Source: Unio delphinus (lineage: Eukaryota; Mollusca; Bivalvia; Unionida; Unionidae). From it: DNA of 64,000 nt. Positions 56,979 through 64,000 of the stretch are shown one piece after another. The first letter of the stretch is position 1; every line of letters starts with the position of its first letter. The position numbers and the translations under genes were made by a program. Location of the stretch: positions 14,270,001-14,334,000 of the forward strand of contig JAQISU010000210.1 in NCBI GenBank assembly GCA_029339505.1, given 5' to 3'. The notes below the pieces were generated by a model. It saw only the letters and a program-made list of their open reading frames with translations. It searched no databases and was not told the DNA's origin.

Positions 56979-57001
56979 GTTTATTAATTCAGAAATCTTC
57001 G

Positions 57002-57433
57002 ATGGTTCCAATGTCCAATTTTGATTTAATGGATGCTGCTAAAAAACTAGTGATTACAAATTTCAGAGGTGTTTTTATGAAAGATCAATTACCACATCAA
57101 CGAAACAAAACTGAAACAGGTATTATTAATCTCGATAACAGCACCGGACCTGGAACTCACTGGGTTGCATACGCTATTGATCCACGTGGGATTGTCTATT
57201 TTGATTCATATGGATTAGCCCCACCAAAAGAGTTTATGCGGTATATAAAAACCCTTCCAATGAAGACTTGGTATTCTACGCTACCAACACAACAAATCAA
57301 TGACCCACCAATATGCGGCAGTGAAGTATTAAATGTCCTTGATGCTATTTCAGCATCTAGAAAACCACCACACATTGTCGTAAATGACTACACCAGCATT
57401 CGCTTTTTAGAGAGAGAAAGAGTTTTACAATAA
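57002..57433 (+). CDS. Adenain-like maturation cysteine protease
   Basis: 143 residues from the ATG at 57002, equivalent to the chosen start in B. His in GTHWVAYAI, Asp in FDSYGLAPP and Cys in DPPICGSEVL form the catalytic set. It is five residues shorter than B because a short segment near the C-terminus is missing. It ends 1 bp before the fibre-like gene. Confidence 0.9.
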   Translation: MVPMSNFDLMDAAKKLVITNFRGVFMKDQLPHQRNKTETGIINLDNSTGPGTHWVAYAIDPRGIVYFDSYGLAPPKEFMRYIKTLPMKTWYSTLPTQQINDPPICGSEVLNVLDAISASRKPPHIVVNDYTSIRFLERERVLQ

Positions 57434-57434
57434 C

Positions 57435-58268
57435 ATGATTGATATTTGGGGAAGACCTCTGAAACCCAAACCCGATGGCACTGCAACCGGTGATATAACA
57501 AAAAAAATTAAAGATGAAATCGCTGAGACGTTGAACTTAACAAGTGTTGACCCGAATGAAATAGTTGTATTTCAAGACAAACAGGGTAAATTGAAATCTA
57601 GTAATATTTCTCTGGATGATATTTTAGTTAAACAACGAAACGCAATCGAGGATACTATCGCGTTATTTTCCGATCAGGGTAAACTCAAACCAGGCGTACT
57701 TTTTTCGACGATTACAGATCGATTTAAAACTCTCAACGATTCCGCGTTAGAACTAGCAACACTTCAATCTAAAACCGAAGAACACATAAAACAGTTTACC
57801 GCATTTCGTAGAAATATCATTGATAAATTTATTGGAACTACATTCGATAAAATTGAACTAAAACTCCCTGATATTAAAAAATCCATCGATGAGACGAAAA
57901 CTTCCATCGAAGGCATCAAAGATGATCTTTCGAGGATGATAACAGCCATTGAAAAAACAAAAATTCCTCATGAGAAAACCAACAACTTAGTATACACAAT
58001 CCAACACGGATCATTTGAGTGGACACCTACAAACAACAAATTAGATATCACTGCAACCGTTAAGGGTATTTATCGATTAACACTAGTAACACCATCGTCT
58101 CAATTTAATATTTCATCGTCCAGTTCATCTGGAGTCAATAATACGATTTCAACGATCATCGACAAGAATACAACTGAAAAGTTCACAATCACATCTACTG
58201 ATAAACATTTGGTTAGGGTCTCAACAACGTGGTATGTGGAATTCGTAGCGAATTTAAGTAAATCGTAA
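57435..58268 (+). CDS. Fibre-like coiled-coil protein with one repeat
   Basis: 277 residues, intact. It opens MIDIWGRPLKPKPDG. One SLDDILVKQRNAIEDTIALF repeat is present, followed by a long heptad-rich shaft (DIKKSIDETKTSIEGIKDD), and a Ser-rich beta C-terminal region (FNISSSSSSGVNNTIST) ending FVANLSKS. The layout of shaft plus C-terminal domain, next to protease and penton, suggests a trimeric spike used for attachment. No named fibre family is recognisable. Confidence 0.75.
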   Translation: MIDIWGRPLKPKPDGTATGDITKKIKDEIAETLNLTSVDPNEIVVFQDKQGKLKSSNISLDDILVKQRNAIEDTIALFSDQGKLKPGVLFSTITDRFKTLNDSALELATLQSKTEEHIKQFTAFRRNIIDKFIGTTFDKIELKLPDIKKSIDETKTSIEGIKDDLSRMITAIEKTKIPHEKTNNLVYTIQHGSFEWTPTNNKLDITATVKGIYRLTLVTPSSQFNISSSSSSGVNNTISTIIDKNTTEKFTITSTDKHLVRVSTTWYVEFVANLSKS

Positions 58269-58271
58269 TTG

Positions 58272-58288
58272 AAAACGCTAGCGTATTT
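58272..58288. promoter_or_regulatory. Palindromic start-proximal motif, membrane gene of C
   Basis: AAAACGCTAGCGTATTT lies 9 bp before the ATG at 58298 and is identical to the B copy. Confidence 0.55.
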
Positions 58289-58297
58289 AAAATAAAA

Positions 58298-58942
58298 ATG
58301 ATTTCATCATCTCAATATCGCTATGATCAGGTCAGAGAGTATCAAACTAGACTCAAAACCCTGTCTGAGGAGTATGAATTGAAAATTAAAAAATACCGCA
58401 GGAGAATTACCGCAATTGATGTTACTGTGTACGCTGTGAGTGGTGTAATCACCGGAGCTGGTATTATACTGTCTTCAGTGACAATGATGGCTCCGATAGC
58501 TGTTCCAATTTGCATTTCTGCGGCAACAACAATCGCTGGAATAATTTCAATAATCACAAAAAAAATATCCTCATGCAGCCAACGGAAACTACAAGACTAC
58601 ATAATTCAATTTCATGTTGTGTCTACTGCATACTCGCAATTATCCTCATTGATATCGTCATCGCTCGATGATACAATTATATCAGAGAGTGAGTTTTCAG
58701 CGATGGTAGATATATATGATTCTGCGATGTCAAAATTAGAAATACATCATGAATATAATAACAATGACAACACAGATGGAATTACTTCAACAAATAGTGG
58801 AGAACACAAACCCAGTACAAACAAGCATGATCTCAATAACCTCAACGAATCCAGAATTCAGTGTGAATTTCCCCTCTCCAGTCCCAGTGAAGGAGATAGC
58901 GCTAGCAAAATTACGAGTATACCACAGTTGGCCAAATATTAG
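58298..58942 (+). CDS. Virion membrane protein overlapping penton
   Basis: 214 residues, intact. The N-terminal basic coiled part (YQTRLKTLSEEYELKIKKYR) is followed by a hydrophobic segment pair (VYAVSGVITGAGIILSSVTM and PIAVPICISAATTIAGIISI). Then comes a conserved domain (KISSCSQRKLQDYIIQFHVV, LDDTIISESEFSAMVDIYD). The last 65 codons are Asn/Ser-rich and overlap the penton gene in another frame. The element A copy ends before the overlap. Confidence 0.8.
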   Translation: MISSSQYRYDQVREYQTRLKTLSEEYELKIKKYRRRITAIDVTVYAVSGVITGAGIILSSVTMMAPIAVPICISAATTIAGIISIITKKISSCSQRKLQDYIIQFHVVSTAYSQLSSLISSSLDDTIISESEFSAMVDIYDSAMSKLEIHHEYNNNDNTDGITSTNSGEHKPSTNKHDLNNLNESRIQCEFPLSSPSEGDSASKITSIPQLAKY

Positions 58943-60116
58943 GTCAAAATCATTTGGTGGTCAACAACCCAATAATTCACTGGTATTTGCAAATAAGAAT
59001 AAACCCGACGGTACCCCAGACTGGAATGTTGTTTCCATACCAACCGGATCATATCAAATTGAACAAATCAATGATGAATTCGCGCGTAGAATAAAATCGA
59101 TTACTGGAGTAGAGTCAAAAATAGCTATAACAGTTCATGTGCCGACACTATCATCTGCCATTGAAATAAGCACAGAAGGATACGTCGTAGATATCTATCA
59201 GAGTTCTATTAGAACCGTACTAGGATGGCCTGAATTACCACCCGGTGGAAAAACCGTTAAATTACCAGAACCACAAAAAACTGATTATATCACCGACAGG
59301 ACAAAATCTGATAATCCAGTAAAGAGTTATAGAGATTATGACAAATTGAATTTTTTCACTGAAAAGATAGATAAGGGAGGGGAGAAATACTACATAACTC
59401 GACAGGATAAAATCACTGAAAACTTCACAGCGTTCAATAACGATATTTCGTTGTTGTTAATATCCCTTAAATCCGGCTCTCTCACCCGAGATGAATTTAT
59501 CAGCGTCATAGAAACATGTAACAGAATCCTCAGTGACATTTATATATTTCATTCACTAATTATACGAGAGGTAGCCCTTGCCAGACACCCTAACACGAAA
59601 ATAGAATTTACGACAAAATATCATATAAGCGTAGAAAATATTTCCGAATTCAATCTACCAGGATATAATCTCTTAGAACTACAAAAATCTCTCAGTGATG
59701 CCATCGATGAAGGTTTCAAAAAAATCCATGATACGTGGAAAAAAACACAATCACAACCACAAACAACTATCCTGACACACAATAATGACCCAGATGGTGG
59801 TGGCAGGCATATTGCTCCGTTCAATGTGAATATTTCAACGGTGATTGCGCTCAATTTAGTATGTGATGTGATCGAAGGAAGCTATCAAATAAATTTAGAA
59901 CGATCAAATCAAGCTCAGCAAGGATATATTTTGTATTCATTTGCACCAACAGCTCCTCCAGGGTTTTTAATAATTGAGTCTCCGGTGAATCCAGTCTATA
60001 TGCGATGTCATAATAATTCATTAACCAGAATTAATTTCAAACTCACTGACCAGTCTAATAATCTGATTGATTTACAAGAGGAGGTTTTACAAATTAGTCT
60101 ATTTGTGAAATCGTAG
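58749..60116 (+). CDS. Penton-like minor capsid protein
   Basis: 455 residues, intact. The N-terminal jelly-roll-like region has PTGSYQIEQINDEFARRI and YQSSIRTVLGWPELPPGG, typical of Polinton penton proteins. A variable central helical region (SLLLISLKSGSLTRDEFIS...) follows, and the C-terminal domain (GYILYSFAPTAPPGFLIIES) is nearly identical to B. It forms vertex pentamers with MCP. Divergence from B is concentrated in residues 190-340. It starts inside the membrane gene. The ATG at 58749 is used here, though Met codons 6 and 10 are alternatives. Confidence 0.87.
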   Translation: MNIITMTTQMELLQQIVENTNPVQTSMISITSTNPEFSVNFPSPVPVKEIALAKLRVYHSWPNIRSKSFGGQQPNNSLVFANKNKPDGTPDWNVVSIPTGSYQIEQINDEFARRIKSITGVESKIAITVHVPTLSSAIEISTEGYVVDIYQSSIRTVLGWPELPPGGKTVKLPEPQKTDYITDRTKSDNPVKSYRDYDKLNFFTEKIDKGGEKYYITRQDKITENFTAFNNDISLLLISLKSGSLTRDEFISVIETCNRILSDIYIFHSLIIREVALARHPNTKIEFTTKYHISVENISEFNLPGYNLLELQKSLSDAIDEGFKKIHDTWKKTQSQPQTTILTHNNDPDGGGRHIAPFNVNISTVIALNLVCDVIEGSYQINLERSNQAQQGYILYSFAPTAPPGFLIIESPVNPVYMRCHNNSLTRINFKLTDQSNNLIDLQEEVLQISLFVKS

Positions 60117-60143
60117 TGATTTTCGTCCCCCAGACAAGGTCTG

Positions 60144-60423
60144 GAACACGATATCGTATCGGACTGGATCAAATATTCGGTTAACCCATAGCAGCAGAAG
60201 GGGTGAGTGACAACGATGTTGTAGTCCCTTTTTTCCCAAAAATCGATGGAGGATTTCATTAATTTCATTGATTTTTTCATATTTTTTTTTTGGACCTAAT
60301 CCATGAAACGATATCAGATTCACACACACATTGGGCCCTGATGTCACTGGTTTCATTGTTTTTAAGCGTGATTTCAGTGAAAACTTGTCTAAAAATGTTG
60401 TCTGATTCGCCCCTTCTGCTGCT
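60144..60423. repeat. Element C right terminal inverted repeat
   Basis: Inverted partner of 45829-46108. It begins 27 bp after the penton stop. Confidence 0.96.
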
Positions 60424-60428
60424 CCATA
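60424..60428. other. Target-site duplication CCATA, right of element C
   Basis: Right-hand copy directly after the CTGCTGCT tip. Confidence 0.9.
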
Positions 60429-61276
60429 ATAGTAAATATTAATTTATGCCTAACACGTTAATCTTTTATACACAAGCTGATATTTCTTCGATACTCTTTT
60501 TAATTTAACAGTAGCTATTCCCTGATTTCGACTGGACGTTTGATGTCTATATTTTGCAGACCGGGACAATCTAACATCGTCACTGTATTTGGTTAACAAC
60601 TAACTTCACCTAGAGTCTGTATCGACATTTCATTGAAACGACACAATGGCCACTATAAGATCGCACGATGTTATTTGCAGAATATTCAAAGATGGGATTT
60701 TAGAACTCGAAACGAAAGGTGTTTAATAGATAAGTCATATATAAAAATGCTTAATGATGATTACTATCACATCAATGAGTACACATGGTTTCCAAAATAT
60801 ACTACACACAATAGGTGCAAATTACAACGTTTTAATAAGCCTAAGTTTAGATAACATTGTTCAAACTGATTCTTTACTTAATGTTGAATATATGCAGCGA
60901 ATTATTTCAGCAAATTACCGTATACGTTGCGTGTGAGTATCATTTATGTTGACAACAGTGGTCCGATGGATGTACAGTGATTATGTTATTCAGCATAACG
61001 ACAGTTACTATATGTTTAATGTTTGAACTGTTTTATATTTGCTACTTAAATTGTGCCATTCGCCGTTTTATACAACTTGATATACTGAGAAGGAAACAAA
61101 AGCTGATTTTTCCTCTGCTAAGTCGGTGTGTCATCAACATTATTATTTTCAGGTCTTGCTTCTAATGATAATACAGTTACAGTTTTAGTATGTCCTTTTA
61201 ATATGCTGCATTAGTTATTAAAAAAATACATTTTCAATGATGATATTTTAAGAAAGGAGACATTTAGACAATTTCT
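60429..61276. other. Intergenic host DNA right of element C
   Basis: AT-rich sequence with no supported gene, RNA or repeat. Confidence 0.5.
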
Positions 61277-61288
61277 ACGTTGTTAATC

Positions 61289-61534
61289 GGGGTCCCGAGT
61301 GGCCGATTGGTCTAAAGCGCTCTTCGTTACGGATCACTGCCATCTCACCTCTGTCTGCGTGAGTTCGAGTCTAAGATTAATGTAGTTATGTGAGAAAGCT
61401 TGCCAGTAGCTTCTCGTGGGTCAGTGGTTCTTTCTGGGGTTTTCCCGGGTTCTTCCTCCACCAGTAATACTTGCCGCCATGTATAGCCTATCGTGTGCTG
61501 AAAAATGGCGTTAAACCCTACAACAACAACAACA
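61289..61534 (+). mobile_element. tRNA-derived SINE with perfect 12-bp target duplication
   Basis: A tRNA-like head (A box in GTGGCCGATTGGTCTAAAG, B box in GAGTTCGAGTC) is followed by a conserved body (GTCAGTGGTTCTTTCTGGGG... CTTCCTCCACCAGTAA) and an (ACA)n tail. ACGTTGTTAATC flanks it on both sides (61277-61288 and 61535-61546). The body resembles the conserved central domain of mollusc SINEs. This supports a mollusc host. Confidence 0.85.
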
Positions 61535-61546
61535 ACGTTGTTAATC

Positions 61547-61834
61547 AAGTCAAAGGCATATTTCCATCTGAACAAGTACAATCGGCAGGAAAACGATTAC
61601 ATTTGTTTCCAAATGTTTCTTTCATTTGTTTAGCATCACCATAAATATAAATTTAAAACTAAACCAGACAGGTATTCACCTTATTTAGCTCTCAAAAACA
61701 GAATACATGGTCGTGGTCCCACAATGTCATTTTTCCATTCAATCATGCAACTTGCTAACGGTTTTCGTTTGGTGTGAAGTGATATACAATGAATTCATTG
61801 ACTGCTGTAACAGGTTTGCATGATGAATGATGAA
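61547..61834. other. Intergenic host DNA
   Basis: No feature recognised. Confidence 0.4.
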
Positions 61835-62010
61835 CCCTAATGGTTAGATATAGATAACATGATCCTCCCTAATGGTTATACATAGTTAACATGATCCGCC
61901 CTAATTGTTTGACATATATAATATGACCCCCTTATGGCTAGACACGGATAACATCATCCATCATAATGGTCAGATTTATATAACAATGTCTACTCTAATG
62001 GTTAGTCTCT
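61835..62010. repeat. Degenerate 32-33-bp tandem repeat, six units
   Basis: Units of the type CCCTAATGGTTAGATATAGA plus TAACATGATCCT recur with growing divergence. Confidence 0.85.
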
Positions 62011-62954
62011 ATGAAGTATCTTTTAGATGCAACCTTTTATTTCAACACTAGATTCTGTCAATCATCACAAATTGAAATTAAATTGTTTGTACAAAAGAAC
62101 GTAACACGTGAAGGTGTGTGCATAATAATAGAAACAAATATGCTTACATGTTTCTTCCCAATCCTACAAGATACATTTTAAACTTGGGTACAATTATCAA
62201 ATTAGATAGGAAAGAATATAAAGTCAAGCACATATTGATACCTACCCTTTCAAAGAAATGACATGCTCAAAAACATCAACATAGTGTGCATACTGTAATA
62301 AAAAAAATATAGAAAACAACAAGTGTATACTTTTTGTTCATGAAGTACGTAAGTACATGAAACACTCGTCTCTTAGCTTCATGTACACAAAGTTTTGTAA
62401 AGAGTTATTCAATGATATGTTTTATGTTTCACAAAATGAAGTAATAAATAGAAACGTATCATTTGGTTCCTGTTTAACTGCACTGGCGGCTTGTAACTAT
62501 TTGACTCGCAATGTTTCTTTAGGTGATTTTCCCCCTCTATCCTGACTACGGCTTCCAAAATATTGAAAGCACTAGTATTAGGTACAAAAATCCTTCTCAA
62601 CAAAGCCCTGTATTCATTCCCCCCCTTCCAAATCTGTCCAAAATAAAAGGCCATATCTGTGTTCATGTTTGCCGTACCCACATGGAATTCGTGTTGAAAA
62701 TTCTGATGTTTCTAACAATGAGTGAAAACTCATATGTGCCGTGTCATCATGGCTTTGTCTGATATTTTAAAAGCCACTGGTAATTATAGTGTGCCCTGTT
62801 TAAAATAATATGTTATCCAGAGGCGTACCAAGGGTAAATGGTGCCTGGACGACGACTAAGACCCAAACAAAACTTTTGTTCCGCCAAGAGGTATGATGCC
62901 AAGGGCCACCGTCCTCCTCACCATCGCCGTTAGTAATTTCTAATTAGAAACATT
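62011..62954. other. Intergenic host DNA
   Basis: No gene supported. A minus-strand open stretch at 62409-62681 has no recognisable motif. Confidence 0.4.
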
Positions 62955-63033
62955 AAAGTGCCTTGCTCAAACAGACCGCTTTTTGTTGTATTTATAAATG
63001 TGCTATTTTAAACAGACGTGAGACTTACAGTGC
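62955..63033. repeat. 79-bp direct repeat, copy 1
   Basis: The sequence AAAGTGCCTTGCTCAAACAG... to GAGACTTACAGTGC recurs at 63308-63386. Flanking sequence (CCAGAGGCG and CGTTAGTA phrases) is also partly repeated, implying a larger, decayed duplication. Confidence 0.8.
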
Positions 63034-63307
63034 GTTTTGCAATTTTGGAATACTCTAACAATATGATAAGAGCTGATGGCAAAATACGAAACTAATGTAT
63101 AAGGTGAATTGCAAAAGCTCTCGTTCAACCGATTTAGAGTCTGACTATCCTATTTAGGTTCTGCAATTACACTTCCAAATATTGCATTGTTATGCATAAG
63201 GTGTCCGGGACATGTACTTTAAGACTGTGCCAGAGGCGACCGCCCATCCCCAACCCAGTCGTTAGTACTTTAGTCGGTGTTTCCAAAAATTAGTAAATAT
63301 TATGAAT

Positions 63308-63386
63308 AAAGTGTCTTGCTCAAAAAGACCGTGTTGTGTGATATTTCTGAATGTGTTATTTTAAACAGATGTGAGACTTACAGTGC
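63308..63386. repeat. 79-bp direct repeat, copy 2
   Basis: Partner of 62955-63033. A third, weaker relative with CTCAAAAGACCGTGTT starts near 63440. Confidence 0.8.
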
Positions 63387-63747
63387 ACCCTGTTTTAAGT
63401 ACTGTATTATCTGACTGGTTCCAAAAGAAGTAAAACTTAGTGTGTGCTCGGCTCAAAAGACCGTGTTTTCTGGTGTTTCCAAATATGAGGAAATTGTTGT
63501 GTGCCCTATTTAAAAGACTGTGTTGTCTAATGTTCCAACGACGACGAGTGCAGGCAACATTGTTGTATAAAATATCTTCTTTGAATATTTATTGTAAGAC
63601 ATTGATACATGTTTGCACCAACAACTTTCATTATATTAATTTGAAAATAACGGTTATTAATTCTTTGATGCTCAAGAATTACTCATTTTTCCACCTCACC
63701 AAACCTGTGAATTGTTTGTATCAGGACACGTGGATCCAGACTTTTAA

Positions 63748-63782
63748 CACACACACACACACATATAAATATATATATATAT

Positions 63783-63825
<43 letters not shown>
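63748..63825. repeat. (CA)n(TA)n microsatellite
   Basis: A short CA run then TA runs with AAA interruptions. Confidence 0.97.
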
Positions 63826-63827
<2 letters not shown>

Positions 63828-64000
63828 GCCTGTTTATCTCTTAGATCAGAAAACCTTTACGTTATCTGACTTTTCTTAGGTTTTGTGAACTTATTCAGAA
63901 GCGACCCAGTTTATGAAGGAAATAGTGGTTATGTCGAAATTAAGCAATCAATAACAAGAAAAAAAGAAGGAAACAAAATCACCAACTCAAAATGTTGCTG

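Larger units (their letters stand above)
45829..60423 (+). mobile_element. Element C: full-length Polinton/Maverick, 14.6 kb
   Basis: Tips AGCAGCAGAAGGGGCGA, 280-bp inverted repeats and a perfect 5-bp target duplication (CCATA at 45824-45828 and 60424-60428) delimit it. Gene order equals element B minus the second zinc-ribbon gene. Integrase, polymerase fusion and Asp-run genes carry single premature stops, and the hydrophobic-tail gene and the HNH tail carry indels. ATPase, HNH endonuclease, MCP, protease, fibre, membrane and penton genes are open. It appears the youngest copy. Confidence 0.96.

Noticed and set aside
61289..61370. Functional tRNA gene
   Set aside because: A and B boxes are present but the stems do not pair properly, and the body and flanking duplication show that it is a SINE.
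62409..62681. 90-residue minus-strand open frame
   Set aside because: No recognisable motif, composition unlike neighbours' genes, no supporting context.

Overview
The window looks like nuclear DNA of a bivalve or other mollusc. It has a spliced host gene with GT-AG introns, long AT, GATA and CATA microsatellites, a tRNA-derived SINE of the kind common in molluscs, and a decayed Ty3/Gypsy integrase fragment. The phylum is inferred from the SINE and the host gene and is not proven.

Most of the sequence is at least four related Polinton/Maverick (adintovirus-like) elements. Two are full length, with terminal inverted repeats (TIRs) and perfect 5-bp target-site duplications. Element B spans 26274-42361 (TSD TAAGT). 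Element C spans 45829-60423 (TSD CCATA). Element A (about 150-7123, minus strand) is a decayed block of virion genes ending in a TIR. Element D (16281 to about 23520) is a decayed replication half whose right side is lost. Minus-strand scraps at 14590-16278 belong to a still older copy.

B and C share one gene order: packaging ATPase (leftward); then, rightward, zinc ribbon, phospholipase A2 (PLA2) and integrase; then, leftward, a very long DNA polymerase-SF1 helicase-HNH fusion; then, rightward, a second zinc-ribbon protein (B only), an HNH homing-type endonuclease, a small unknown protein, a virion-associated protein with an Asp run, a GDGLG protein, the major capsid protein (MCP), a small protein with an Ala-rich hydrophobic tail, an adenain-like protease, a repeat-containing fibre-like protein, a membrane protein and a penton-like protein. 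Integrase inserts the element, the polymerase fusion replicates it, ATPase and protease package and mature a double-jelly-roll particle, and PLA2 plus the hydrophobic proteins probably act on membranes during entry.

Neither full-length element is intact. B has two stops and a frameshift in the polymerase gene and homopolymer frameshifts in the fibre, membrane and penton genes. C has premature stops in integrase, polymerase and the Asp-run gene, and a T-run frameshift before its HNH tail. ATPase, MCP, protease and the GDGLG gene are open in both.

The least expected features are: a slippery A-run that puts the zinc ribbon and PLA2 in a conserved -1 relationship in B and C; TIRs that carry a second inverted copy of their own tip, matched within each element; a polymerase fused to a helicase and an HNH domain; a variable number of 32-residue fibre repeats (three in B, one in C); and a palindromic CRCTAGYG plus TATAATG context at several gene starts.

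Host features are a four-exon gene for a small Cys/Tyr-rich type I membrane protein (8343-13145), a truncated paralogous exon at 63-150 abutting element A, and repeat-rich intergenic DNA at 23.8-26.3, 42.4-45.8 and 60.4-64.0 kb.
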